Shown piece by piece: positions 45,925 to 54,614 of a DNA stretch of 64,000 nucleotides; positions within the stretch are counted from its first letter, which is position 1; every line of letters begins with the position of its first letter. A program made the translations under genes and the position numbers. The stretch comes from Olsenella sp. An285 (lineage in GTDB: Bacteria > Actinomycetota > Coriobacteriia > Coriobacteriales > Atopobiaceae): contig NZ_NFIZ01000002.1 in assembly GCF_002159625.1 (NCBI RefSeq), positions 1-64,000 of the forward strand. Reading direction: 5' to 3'. The notes under the pieces were generated by a model, which was not told where the DNA came from, made no database searches, and saw nothing but the letters and a program-made list of their open reading frames with translations.

Positions 45925-47406
45925 TTAGCGGTGGTAGTACGTGTGGCGCTCGTACTTGGGCTCGCAGCAGACGTTGATGCCCAGGTTGCGGTAGGTGCGC
46001 TTGTCCGCCTCGGAGAGGATGACGGAGAAGTAGGCGTCGCAGCCGGCAAGCTGCTCGAGCGCGTCCACGGTGGCCTCCGCCTGGTCGTTGGTGGCAGAGG
46101 AGAGCGAGAGCGCGATGAGCATCTCGTCGGAGTGCAGGCGCGGGTTGTGGCTGCGCAGGTGCTCGGTCTTGAGGTGGCAGATCGGCACGAGCGCCTCCTC
46201 GCTCACCACGTAGGTCTTCTTGGGGATGCCCGCCATGTGCTTGGCGGCGTTAAGCAGAAGCGAGGCCGCGGCGCCCATGAGCTCGGAGGTCTTGCCGGTC
46301 ACGAGCTCGCCGTCGGGCAGCACCATCGCGGCGGCGGGGCCGCCGGTGGCCTCCTCCTTCTCCAGCGCCGCCTGGTGGGCGGGGGAGTAGTCGGCCGAGA
46401 CGTCGACCTGGCTCATGAGCAGCTCGATCTTGGCGAGCGCCTCCTCGCCCTTGCCGGTGCGGCGCAGCTCCTCGGCCGCGGCAAAGTAGCGGCGCACGAT
46501 CTCGTTCTTGGCGGCCTCGCGGCAGACCTCGTCGTCCGAGATGCACAGGCCCACCATGTTGACGCCCATGTCCGTGGGGGACTGGTAGGGGCTCTCACCC
46601 GCGATCTTGTCCATCATGGCCTTGAGCACGGGGAAGGTCTCCACGTCGCGGTTGTAGTTGACGGTGACCTCGCCATAGGCCTCGAGGTGCCAGGGGTCGA
46701 TGATGTTGCGGTCGTCGAGGTCGGCGGTCGCGGCCTCGTACGCCACGTTCACGGGGTGCTTGAGCGGCAGGTTCCAAACGGGGAACGTCTCGTACTTGGC
46801 GTAGCCCGCCTCGATGCCGCGCTTGTTCTCGTGGTAGAGCTGGCTGAGGCAGGTGGCAAGCTTGCCCGAGCCGGGGCCGGGCGCGGTCACCACCACGAGC
46901 GGGCGGGAGGTCTCGATGTAGTCGTTCTTGCCAAAGCCCTCGTCGGAGACGATGTGGTTCACGTCCGAGGGGTAGCCGTCGATGAGGTAGTGACGGTACG
47001 ACCTCACGCCCAGGCTCTCCAGGCGCCGCTCGAAGGCCTCCGCGTGCGGCTGGCCGGTGAAGTGCGTGATGCAGATGCCGCTCACGAGGATGTCCAGCGC
47101 GCGGAACGAGTCCATGAGGCGCAGCGCGTCCTCCTCGTAGGTGATGCCGATGTCCGAGCGGCGCTTGGCGTTCTCGATGTTGTCCGCGTTGATGACGATG
47201 ATGACCTCGACGTCATCCTTTAGGCTCTTGAGCATGCGGATCTTGGAGTCGGGGGCAAAGCCGGGGAGCACGCGGCTCGCATGGTAGTCGTCGAAGAGCT
47301 TGCCGCCGAACTCGAGATAGAGCTTGCCGCCAAACTGGCCTATGCGCTTGCGGATCTTCTCGGCCTGGAGCGAGATGTACTTGTCGTTGTCAAATCCGAT
47401 GCGCAT
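45925..47406 (-). CDS. DUF1846 family protein
   Basis: 493 aa from ATG 47406, usual for the family (~500). Typical features: GFDNDKYISLQAEKIRKRI, LYLEFGGKLFDDYHASRVLP, VTAPGPGSGKLATCLSQLYH (P-loop-like), TFPVWNLPLKHPVNVAYEAA, PICHLKTEHLRSHNPRLHSD. The family is widespread in anaerobes and Firmicutes; its nucleotide-binding look is clear but its reaction is not established. It stands alone here. Confidence 0.9.
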   Translation of the reverse strand: MRIGFDNDKYISLQAEKIRKRIGQFGGKLYLEFGGKLFDDYHASRVLPGFAPDSKIRMLKSLKDDVEVIIVINADNIENAKRRSDIGITYEEDALRLMDSFRALDILVSGICITHFTGQPHAEAFERRLESLGVRSYRHYLIDGYPSDVNHIVSDEGFGKNDYIETSRPLVVVTAPGPGSGKLATCLSQLYHENKRGIEAGYAKYETFPVWNLPLKHPVNVAYEAATADLDDRNIIDPWHLEAYGEVTVNYNRDVETFPVLKAMMDKIAGESPYQSPTDMGVNMVGLCISDDEVCREAAKNEIVRRYFAAAEELRRTGKGEEALAKIELLMSQVDVSADYSPAHQAALEKEEATGGPAAAMVLPDGELVTGKTSELMGAAASLLLNAAKHMAGIPKKTYVVSEEALVPICHLKTEHLRSHNPRLHSDEMLIALSLSSATNDQAEATVDALEQLAGCDAYFSVILSEADKRTYRNLGINVCCEPKYERHTYYHR

Positions 47407-47474
47407 GGGCTTCCTCTCTCTGCGGCGTTCCAACCAGACAGAGTAGCACGCCCGCGCCCGGCGTTGTGACGAAG

Positions 47475-47855
47475 TTATGCTGCCAGCGAGAAGTACAGGA
47501 GGTCCACGACCGTCCCCAGGACGAGGAAGTCAACGGAGGCCACGGTCACGGCGGCGCCCCACGGCATGCCCACCTCGTGCCAGAACATGCGGAAGGTGTC
47601 GTCCTCGTGCGGGGTCATAGTGTCGCTCGGGCGGTCGCGCCCAGAGATGAACAGGCCGCACCCGCCCGTGATGAGCATGAGCGCGCCCACCAGGAGGAGC
47701 AGCTTGCGCGACCAGTCAAGCCCCGTGGACCAGCTGAGCCCATGCGCCAGGAAGGCAAACAGGAACACCACGACGCCCAGCCCAAGGGCCGCCATGGCAC
47801 CCAGGCGCAGCACCCTTGCGGCTCCTGCCAGGCCCTTCCTCGCGTTCTCACCCAT
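47475..47855 (-). CDS. Small membrane protein, unknown
   Basis: 126 aa from ATG 47855 (GGGAGG upstream). Three hydrophobic helices (LGAMAALGLGVVVFLFAFLA, LLLLVGALMLITGGCGLFIS, VASVDFLVLGTVVDLLYFSL) with an Asp/His-rich loop between the last two (DRPSDTMTPHEDDTFRMFWH). I do not recognise the family. Confidence 0.7.
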   Translation of the reverse strand: MGENARKGLAGAARVLRLGAMAALGLGVVVFLFAFLAHGLSWSTGLDWSRKLLLLVGALMLITGGCGLFISGRDRPSDTMTPHEDDTFRMFWHEVGMPWGAAVTVASVDFLVLGTVVDLLYFSLAA

Positions 47856-48069
47856 CGGGAACCTCCCGTTCCTCTCCTGCGCCGGCAGCGACGCCCGCCC
47901 GCTAGGAACTCCAATTGTGGGCCACTCGGGGCCCGCGCGCAAACGGTCAAACGTGGAGGCGGGGTTTCCATTGTGTTCAGGAATTGTCAAGGGAAATGCG
48001 AGCCTCGCCGATAAGAGCTAGAATACCGCCGTCATTTTGATAACCGTTACTCACGGGGGAGTAATCAAT

Positions 48070-49338
48070 ATGGATAAGAAGATGGTTGTTCGTCACAGCG
48101 AGAACCTCGGCGAGGACCTCGTCGTCAACGTCTACGGCACCGCGGGCCAGCCCGTCGTGGCGTTCGCCCCGCAGGGCCAGGCGCCCGAGAACCTCGAGGA
48201 GGTCGGGCTCGTGGACGAGCTCTCCGACTACCTCGACGCCGGCGTCATCCAGCTCTTCTGCGTCAACAACGTGGACAACGAGTCCTGGGGCGGCACCGGC
48301 GACGCCGCGGAGCGCGCCGCACGCCAGGAGGCCTACTACCAGGCCGTCTGCGACGAGCTCGTGCCGCTCGTGCACGAGGTGAGCGGCTCCGAAGCCCGCC
48401 CGCTGGCCCTGGGCTTCGACCTTGGCGCCACGCACGCCGCGATCTTCGCGCTCCGTCGCCCGGACCTCTTCCAGGGCTGCGTGTGCCTCTCGGGCATCTA
48501 TGACGCCCGCCGCTACTTCGGCGACTGGATGGATGCGACGCTCTACGACAACACGCCCTGCGCCTTCCTGCCCAACATGCCGGCCGACCACCCCTACGTC
48601 GCGCTCTACAACCAGCGCCAGCTGCTCTTCTGCACCGGCCAGGAGGCGAGCGAGGCCGAGAGCGTCCGCACCACGCGCGAGATCGACGCCAACCTGGTTC
48701 GCCTGGGTGTTGAGGCTTGGTGCGACTACTGGGGCGGCGACGTCTCCCACACCTGGTTCTGGTGGAAGAAGCAGATCCGCTACTTCCTGCCTATCGTCCT
48801 CGAGGACGTCGAGAAGACCACGGCTGCCGAGAAGTCCACGGCCAAGAAGGCCCCTGCCCGCAAGCGCACCACCACGCGCAAGAGCACCGCTGCCAAGAAG
48901 CCCGCGACCAAGAAGGCCGCTGCCGAGAAGGACGTGAAGGCCGCGGAGGAGAAGCCGGCCGCCGCCAAGAAGACGACCGCCAGGAAGACGACCGCCAAGG
49001 CCGCCGCGACCAAGGCCACCGAGGCAGAGAAGCCGGCGACCAAGACCGCGGCCAAGAAGGCCACGACCATCGCCAAGGCCGAGAAGCCGGCGGCGCCCGC
49101 CAAGGCCACCAAGGCCGCCGTCCCGGCCAAGGCCGAGGACGCCCCCGCCGCCAAGCCGGCCGCCAAGAAGACCACGGCTCGCAAGACCGCGACCAAGGCC
49201 GCCAAGGCCGAGGCCACGGCTGAGACCGCGGGCGCCGAGAAGCCGGCTGCCGCCAAGAAGCCCGCTGCCAAGACCACGGCCGCTAAGGCCACGGCCGCCA
49301 AGACCACCACGAGGAAGCGGAGCACGAGCGAGAAGTAA
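48070..49338 (+). CDS. Esterase-like alpha/beta protein with histone H1-like Lys/Ala tail
   Basis: 422 aa from ATG 48070 (GGGGGAG upstream). Residues 1-245 resemble the COG4947/esterase-D family: LALGFDLGATHAAIFALRRP (nucleophile elbow), GCVCLSGIYDARRYFG, GGDVSHTWFWWKKQIRYFLP. The elbow normally reads GxSxG; here it is GFDLG, with Asp117 in place of Ser, while His227 is kept. It may be a non-catalytic relative, or use Asp as nucleophile. Residues about 248-422 are a low-complexity Lys/Ala/Thr tail (AAKKTTARKTTAK-like repeats) similar to histone H1/AlgP tails that bind DNA. The next gene (ATP-grasp) overlaps by one base. Confidence 0.82.
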   Translation: MDKKMVVRHSENLGEDLVVNVYGTAGQPVVAFAPQGQAPENLEEVGLVDELSDYLDAGVIQLFCVNNVDNESWGGTGDAAERAARQEAYYQAVCDELVPLVHEVSGSEARPLALGFDLGATHAAIFALRRPDLFQGCVCLSGIYDARRYFGDWMDATLYDNTPCAFLPNMPADHPYVALYNQRQLLFCTGQEASEAESVRTTREIDANLVRLGVEAWCDYWGGDVSHTWFWWKKQIRYFLPIVLEDVEKTTAAEKSTAKKAPARKRTTTRKSTAAKKPATKKAAAEKDVKAAEEKPAAAKKTTARKTTAKAAATKATEAEKPATKTAAKKATTIAKAEKPAAPAKATKAAVPAKAEDAPAAKPAAKKTTARKTATKAAKAEATAETAGAEKPAAAKKPAAKTTAAKATAAKTTTRKRSTSEK

Positions 49339-50558
49339 TGAACTTCGTCTTCGTCTCCCCTCAGTTCCCGTCCGTCTACTGGCGCTTCTGCGCCGCGCTG
49401 CGGCGCGACGGCGCGCGCGTGCTCGGCATCGGGGACACCCCGTACGACCAGCTCGCGCAGGAGGTCAAGGACTCGCTCGACGAGTACTACTGGGTCTCCA
49501 GCCTCGAGGACTACGACCAGGTCTTCAGGGCCGTCGCGTTCTTCTCGTTCAAGTACGGGAAGATCGACTGGATAGAGTCGAACAACGAGCACTGGCTCGC
49601 GCAGGACGCGCGGCTCCGGGAGGACTTCAACGTCCTCACGGGGCCGCGCCCCTCTCTTCTGGCCCGCTGGCAGAGCAAGGCGGAGCAGAAGCCCCTCTAC
49701 GCCGCGGCGGGGGTCCCGACCGCGCGCCAGGCCCGCCTCACCTCTTTTGACGAGACCCGCTGGCTCATCGGCGAGATGGGGCACTTCCCGGTCTTCGCCA
49801 AGCCCGAGTTTGGCGTGGGCTCTGGCGGCGCGCGGCTGCTCACCTGCGACGACGACCTCAGGGAGCTGCTCGCGGACCACGGCGGCGTCCCCTATGTGGT
49901 CGAGCAGTACGTGGAGGGGGACATCTGCTCCTACGACGCCATCCTCGACAGCCGGGGCGAGCCGCTCTTTGAGAACCAGGAGGAGTTCCCGCCCTCGATG
50001 GCGGAGGTGGCGCGCCTGGGGCTCGACATGAGCTACCGCTCCTGCCCGGAGGTCGACCCGGAGCTTGCCCGCCTCGGGCGAGCCGTGACGCGCGCCTTCG
50101 GGCTTGCCAGGCGCTTCGTCCACCTGGAGTTCTTCCGCCTCGCGCACGACCGGCCCGGCCTCGGCGCGGCGGGGGACTACGTGGGGCTCGAGGTCAACGT
50201 GCGCCCGCCCGGAGGCCTCACGCCCGAGATGATGTGCTGGGCGCACGGGCTCGACGTCTACCAGGCGTGGGCGGACATGGTCTGCTACGACGAGCTGCGC
50301 CACGCGGCGCCCAAGGACGTCCCCGCGTACTGCGCGTACGCCGGTCGCCGCGACGCCCGCGCCTACGCCCACGACGAGGCGGAGGTTCGCGAGCGCTGGG
50401 GGCGCGCGCTGGTGTCCGCCGGGCGCGTGCCCGACGCGCTCTCGGACGAGCTGGGAAACTATCAGTTCACGGCACGCCTCGCCACGGCCGCAGAGGCGGA
50501 CGAGTTTGTCGCCTACGTTCACGAGCCCGCGGATGAAGGGGGAAGAGATGGAGATTAG
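49338..50558 (+). CDS. ATP-grasp ligase-like protein
   Basis: 406 aa, start overlapping the previous stop (TAATG). ATP-grasp fold: LLARWQSKAEQKPLYAAAGV, HFPVFAKPEFGVGSGGARLL (nucleotide-binding Lys and Gly-rich loop), YVVEQYVEGDICSYDAIL, GLEVNVRPPGGLTPEMM (metal-binding Glu and Asn). It should join a carboxylate to an amine or thiol with ATP; the substrates are unknown. Pairing with an esterase-family gene and a GNAT acetyltransferase in one overlapping unit suggests a small biosynthetic or modification pathway. Confidence 0.88.
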   Translation: MNFVFVSPQFPSVYWRFCAALRRDGARVLGIGDTPYDQLAQEVKDSLDEYYWVSSLEDYDQVFRAVAFFSFKYGKIDWIESNNEHWLAQDARLREDFNVLTGPRPSLLARWQSKAEQKPLYAAAGVPTARQARLTSFDETRWLIGEMGHFPVFAKPEFGVGSGGARLLTCDDDLRELLADHGGVPYVVEQYVEGDICSYDAILDSRGEPLFENQEEFPPSMAEVARLGLDMSYRSCPEVDPELARLGRAVTRAFGLARRFVHLEFFRLAHDRPGLGAAGDYVGLEVNVRPPGGLTPEMMCWAHGLDVYQAWADMVCYDELRHAAPKDVPAYCAYAGRRDARAYAHDEAEVRERWGRALVSAGRVPDALSDELGNYQFTARLATAAEADEFVAYVHEPADEGGRDGD

Positions 50559-51015
50559 GCGCGCTGGCGAGAAGGACCTCGAGGGCGTCCATCGTCTGCT
50601 GGGCCAGGTGCTCGCGGTGCACGCCGAGGGCAGGCCGGACCTCTTCCGTGCGGGGACCCGCAAGTACACCGACGAGGAGCTCCTTGGCATCTTCGCCGAC
50701 GACTCTCGCCCGGTCTTTGTTGCCGTGGAGGGCGGCGAGGTCCTGGGTCACGCCTTCTGCGAGCTCAACGACTACCGTTCCAGCAACAACATGCAGCCGA
50801 TTCTGAGCCTCTACGTCGATGACATCTGCGTGGACGACCTGCACCGTCACCAGGGGGTGGCGAGCGCTCTCTATCGGCACGTCATCGACTACGCCCGCGA
50901 GCTGGGCTGCCACAACGTGACCCTCAACGTCTGGGAGTGCAACCCGGGAGCCCGCGCGTTCTACGACGCGATGGGGATGTCCGTGCAGAAGACCTGCCTC
51001 GAGCAGGTGCTGTAG
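50548..51015 (+). CDS. GNAT-family N-acetyltransferase
   Basis: 155 aa from ATG 50548 (AGGGGGAAG upstream), overlapping the ATP-grasp stop by 11 bases. GNAT motif A is present: YVDDICVDDLHRHQGVASAL (acetyl-CoA pyrophosphate loop), then LNVWECNPGARAFYDAMGM (motif B). The target amine is unknown; linkage to the ATP-grasp enzyme suggests it acts in the same pathway. Confidence 0.9.
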   Translation: MEIRRAGEKDLEGVHRLLGQVLAVHAEGRPDLFRAGTRKYTDEELLGIFADDSRPVFVAVEGGEVLGHAFCELNDYRSSNNMQPILSLYVDDICVDDLHRHQGVASALYRHVIDYARELGCHNVTLNVWECNPGARAFYDAMGMSVQKTCLEQVL

Positions 51016-51127
51016 GCCCGTCAAAAGGGGACAGGTGCAGAAGGCCAGATAAAACCTGCCAACAGTGGGTCTCTTTCCACTATTGGCAGGTTATCTGGCC
51101 TTCTGCACCTGTCCCCTTTTGACGGGC
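51016..51127. terminator. Long palindrome between convergent genes, GGGGACAGG family
   Basis: Arms of about 50 bases, nearly exact: GCCCGTCAAAAGGGGACAGG... from 51016 mirrored to 51127, with a two-base bulge and one mismatch near the loop (GTCTCTTT). It abuts both stops (GNAT at 51015, cysE at 51127). Confidence 0.85.
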
Positions 51128-51774
51128 TACTTCTCGAGGACCCAGCTCTTGCCAAAGTCGTCCGTGACGCAGACGAAGTCATCGAAGAGCGGGCACTCGC
51201 GGGTGCGGACCACGCGCGCGGGGTTGCCCACGACGGTGGTGTTGGCGGGCACGTCGTCCACCACCACGGAACCCGCGCCAACGCGCACGCCGTCGCCCAC
51301 CGTGATGGCGCCCAGCAGGATGGACCCCGCGCCCACCATGACGCCGCTCCCCAGCGTGGGATGGCGCTTGCCTCCGTGCTTGCCGGTCATGCCGAGCGTC
51401 GCCCCCTGGTAGATGAGGCAGTCGTCGCCGATGATGGCCGTGCCTCCTATGACCACGCCGATACCGTGGTCTATGGTGAAGCGGCGGCCGATCTGCGCCG
51501 CGGGGTGGATGTCCGCGCCGTACCTCACGCGCGTGCGCATGGCGAGCCAGAGCGCCAGCGTGCGGTGCCCGTGCTCGTAGAGCCAGTGCTGCCGGCGGTA
51601 CGCGCGCACGATGCGAAAGCCCACGGAGAAGCGCGTGATGTCGCTCACGCTCTCTGCCGAGGGGTCGCGCTCGAAGGCCGCCTGGGCGTCCTCGCGTATG
51701 AGGTCGCGCAGGCCGAGCGGCCCGTTCTTCTCGCCTCTCGCGGAGCGCGCGGAGGGTGTGGCCACGGCCTCCAT
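51127..51774 (-). CDS. cysE: Serine O-acetyltransferase
   Basis: 215 aa. It makes O-acetylserine from serine and acetyl-CoA, the substrate of the cysK product encoded just upstream. Hexapeptide left-handed beta-helix: GADIHPAAQIGRRFTIDHGI, VVIGGTAIIGDDCLIYQGAT, GMTGKHGGKRHPTLGSGVMV, ending VVGNPARVV. Its start overlaps the cysK stop by one base (TGATG), so the two are coupled and may form the cysteine synthase complex. Confidence 0.96.
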   Translation of the reverse strand: MEAVATPSARSARGEKNGPLGLRDLIREDAQAAFERDPSAESVSDITRFSVGFRIVRAYRRQHWLYEHGHRTLALWLAMRTRVRYGADIHPAAQIGRRFTIDHGIGVVIGGTAIIGDDCLIYQGATLGMTGKHGGKRHPTLGSGVMVGAGSILLGAITVGDGVRVGAGSVVVDDVPANTTVVGNPARVVRTRECPLFDDFVCVTDDFGKSWVLEK

Positions 51775-52691
51775 CAGAGACCCACCGAGAGGTAGCGCTC
51801 CCCCGTGTCCGGGAGCACGGTGACCACGGTCTTTCCGGCGAGCTCGGGCCGGGCGGCAACCGTGAGCGCCGCGTGCGCGGCGGCGCCCGAGGAGATGCCC
51901 ACGAGAAGGCCCAGCCCACGCGCCAGGAGCCGTGCCGTGGCGAGCGCGTCGTCCGAGCTCACGGGCATGATCTCGTCCACGAGCGAGCGGTCGAAGTTGC
52001 CCGGCACGAAGTTTGCGCCTATGCCCTGGATCCCATGCGGTCCGGAGGCGCCGCCCGCAAGGACCTGGGACTCCGCGGGCTCGACGGCCACGGTCAGGAG
52101 CTGAGGGTTCTTCTCCTTGAGAAAGCGAGCGGATCCGCAGAGCGTGCCGCCCGTCCCCACGCCGGCAACCAGCACGTCGACCTTGCCCTCCGTGTCTGCC
52201 CAGATCTCGGGGCCGGTGGTCTCGTAGTGCGCCTGCGGGTTGGCTGGGTTGTCAAACTGCCCGGCGATGATTGAGTTGGGGGTGGTCGCGGCGAGCTCCT
52301 CGGCGCGGGCGACCGCTCCGGCCATGCCCTCGGCGCCGGGCGTGAGGACGACCTCCGCGCCGTAGGCGGCGGCGAGCGCGCGGCGCTCCACGCTCATGGT
52401 GTCCGGCATGGTGAGGACGAGGTGGTAGCCGCGTGCGGCCGCCACCATGGCAAGCCCCACGCCGGTGTTGCCACTCGTGGGCTCGATGATGGTGCCGCCG
52501 GGGGAGAGCCTGCCCTCGCGCTCGGCGGCGTCGACCATGGCGCGTGCCACGCGGTCCTTGGCGGAGCCCCCGGGGTTGGCGGCCTCGAGCTTTCCCAGCA
52601 CGCGCGCGCCGCCCCCCTCGCCCAGCAGGGCGGTGAGCTCAACGAGCGGTGTCGACCCTATGAGGTCCTCGACGGTGCGTGCGACGCGCAT
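51774..52691 (-). CDS. cysK: Cysteine synthase A
   Basis: 305 aa from ATG 52691 (GGGAGG upstream). PLP enzyme of the beta family, forming cysteine from O-acetylserine and sulfide. Landmarks: [25 protein letters not shown] (Schiff-base Lys), [34 protein letters not shown] (phosphate cradle), [12 protein letters not shown]. First gene of the cysK-cysE unit. Confidence 0.96.
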   Translation of the reverse strand: MRVARTVEDLIGSTPLVELTALLGEGGGARVLGKLEAANPGGSAKDRVARAMVDAAEREGRLSPGGTIIEPTSGNTGVGLAMVAAARGYHLVLTMPDTMSVERRALAAAYGAEVVLTPGAEGMAGAVARAEELAATTPNSIIAGQFDNPANPQAHYETTGPEIWADTEGKVDVLVAGVGTGGTLCGSARFLKEKNPQLLTVAVEPAESQVLAGGASGPHGIQGIGANFVPGNFDRSLVDEIMPVSSDDALATARLLARGLGLLVGISSGAAAHAALTVAARPELAGKTVVTVLPDTGERYLSVGL

Positions 52692-52811
52692 GATGCCTCC
52701 CTCTCCGGCCTTCGCGTATGGCAAGGGTGTCACCTATAAACCCACCCTGCAAGTAGGAATTACAGCGCCGTAACAAAGGCGCCGTCGCAGGGGTCCGGCG
52801 GGGCGGCGTCC

Positions 52812-53246
52812 CTAGTAGAGCGGTAGCTTCCCGGTCAGCGGGTCAATCTCCTCGGTGGGCAGGGGCTCGAAGGCGAGGCAGGTGTAGGTGGGTTCGCCGT
52901 GGAACTCGGTGTGCCCGGCGTCGCGCACGAGCGCGACGGCAAAGCCAAGCTCGCGCCCGCGCTCGGCGAGGTCTAGGAGCTCCTCCTCAGAGTCCACGTA
53001 GACGCACACCTTGGCCACGCCGGCGTCGAACCAGTCCGTGAGCGGCGTGCGGTCGTCCTCGTCGTGGTAGAGCCAGGCCCAGCCGTCGCCCGCCTGCACG
53101 TCCGCCCCGCGGCCCTCGCGCGCGATGGCCATGAGGACGGCCTCGACGCAGGCGTGCCCCGCCTGCGCGGCGATCTTTCCCTTGCGCATCTTGAGGTCTC
53201 GGCGCATGACGATCATCTGCTTGGCAAGGTAGCTGCTCGAGGGCAC
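52812..53246 (-). CDS. Pth2-type peptidyl-tRNA hydrolase
   Basis: 144 aa. PTH2 family, typical of archaea and eukaryotes but found in some Actinomycetota: KQMIVMRRDLKMRKGKIAAQ, AGHACVEAV, then VCVYVDSEEELLDLAERGRE and LVRDAGHTEF. It releases peptides from dropped peptidyl-tRNA, or is a related hydrolase. A long perfect inverted repeat lies just upstream. Confidence 0.88.
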   Translation of the reverse strand: MPSSSYLAKQMIVMRRDLKMRKGKIAAQAGHACVEAVLMAIAREGRGADVQAGDGWAWLYHDEDDRTPLTDWFDAGVAKVCVYVDSEEELLDLAERGRELGFAVALVRDAGHTEFHGEPTYTCLAFEPLPTEEIDPLTGKLPLY

Positions 53247-53270
53247 GGGGGTTCCTTTCTCTGGGGGCGG

Positions 53271-53380
53271 GGCTTGACAGTTTGCTCAGGCTTGACAGTT
53301 TGCTCAGGTCCAGCTGTCAAGTGCCTAGACTTGACAGCTGGACCTGAGCAAACTGTCAAGCCTGAGCAAACTGTCAAGCC
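53271..53380. terminator. Perfect 51-bp inverted repeat
   Basis: 51-base arms (53271-53321, 53330-53380) are exactly complementary around TGCCTAGA. Within each arm TTGACAGTTTGCTCAGG is present twice in tandem, so the stem is built from an internally repeated motif. It lies between the stop of the CDF gene and the start of pth2, both on the minus strand. Confidence 0.85.
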
Positions 53381-53388
53381 CGGCGCGG

Positions 53389-54567
53389 TCACTGGCGAGG
53401 GGAGACGTAGGAGTCGTCGATGGTGATCTTGCAGACGGCCTGCGGGTAGCGCTGGGTCACGAGCTCCGAGATGCGGCGGCGCAGCTCGGAGGAGCCCATG
53501 CCAAAGCCCGCGGGGCGCACGCAGTCAAAGATGACGTTGGTGTGCGTGGGGCCGGGCACGCAGCGCAGGTCGTGGATGGAGAGGCGCTCGTCGATGCTCT
53601 TGACGGCGAGGTCTATCCAGTGGCGCATGTCTCGCGCCTGAGGGTCGTTGGTGACGATGGGGTCGTAGTGCAGCGTCATCACGAGCCCCTCCTCGTCCTT
53701 GAAGTCCTGCTCGATGTTGTCAAGAAGATCGTGCTGCTCGAAGGGGTCGCCCTCGCCCGCCATCTCCACGTGCGCGCTCGCGAACTGCCTGCCGGGGCCG
53801 TAGTCGTGGACCATGAGGTCGTGCGTGCCCAGCACGCCCGGATAGCTCAGGATCTTTCTGCGGATGTGCTCGACGTACTCGGGGTCGGGCACCTTGCCCA
53901 GCAGCGGGCTCACTGCCTCGCGGACGAGCTCCACGCCGCTCCAGAGGATGAAGCCGCCCACGGCAAGGCCCGCCCAGCCGTCGAGGTTCACGCTCGTGAC
54001 CTGGGAGATGACGGCCGAGGCGAGGACGGCCGCGGTTGCGATGACGTCGTTTCTTGAGTCCACGGCCGTGGCCTCGAGCGTCTCGGACGAGATGGTGCGC
54101 CCCAGGCGCCGGTTGAACGCCGCCATCCACAGCTTGACCGCCATGGAGGCAACGAGCACCACCACGACGGCGGGGCCGAAGTCCACCGCCTCGGGGTGGA
54201 CGATCTTCTCGACGGAGCTGGTGACCAGGTTGAGACCGATGGCGCACACCAGGACCGCCACCACGAGGCCGGCGAGGTACTCGTAGCGCCCGTGACCGTA
54301 GGGGTGGTCCTCGTCCGCCGGGCGGCTCGCAAGCTTGAAGCCCAGGAGGCTCACCACGTTGCTCGAGGCGTCGGAGAGGTTGTTCACGGCGTCCGCCACG
54401 ATGGAGACCGAGCCGGCGAGAAGGCCCACGGCCCCCTTGCCCAGGCAGAGCGCGACGTTGCAGACGATGCACGTGACGCTCGCCACGAGGCCGTAGCGCG
54501 TGCGCACGGTCGGGCTGTCCACGTTGTCCGCGTCTGGGACGAAGGTGCGCACCAGCCAGTCAGTCAT
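53389..54567 (-). CDS. Cation diffusion facilitator transporter
   Basis: 392 aa membrane protein that exports divalent metal ions by proton exchange. CDF features: SIVADAVNNLSDASSNVVSL (metal site Asp/Asn and helix II), HPYGHGRYEYLAGL, later DSRNDVIATAAVL (second metal-site helix) and a cytoplasmic domain with histidines (GTHDLMVHDYGPGRQFASAH). Zn, Mn or Fe specificity is not shown. No metal-responsive regulator lies next to it. Confidence 0.93.
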   Translation of the reverse strand: MTDWLVRTFVPDADNVDSPTVRTRYGLVASVTCIVCNVALCLGKGAVGLLAGSVSIVADAVNNLSDASSNVVSLLGFKLASRPADEDHPYGHGRYEYLAGLVVAVLVCAIGLNLVTSSVEKIVHPEAVDFGPAVVVVLVASMAVKLWMAAFNRRLGRTISSETLEATAVDSRNDVIATAAVLASAVISQVTSVNLDGWAGLAVGGFILWSGVELVREAVSPLLGKVPDPEYVEHIRRKILSYPGVLGTHDLMVHDYGPGRQFASAHVEMAGEGDPFEQHDLLDNIEQDFKDEEGLVMTLHYDPIVTNDPQARDMRHWIDLAVKSIDERLSIHDLRCVPGPTHTNVIFDCVRPAGFGMGSSELRRRISELVTQRYPQAVCKITIDDSYVSPRQ

Positions 54568-54614
54568 GAGTCTCCTCCCGGGCCCGATTCAAACGAGTGG
54601 GAGTATACCCGCAC

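Noticed and set aside
48780-50690. Minus-strand open frame of 636 codons
   Set aside because: Antisense of the Lys/Ala tail and the ATP-grasp gene; the Val/Ala/Leu repeats are the complement of Lys/Ala codons.
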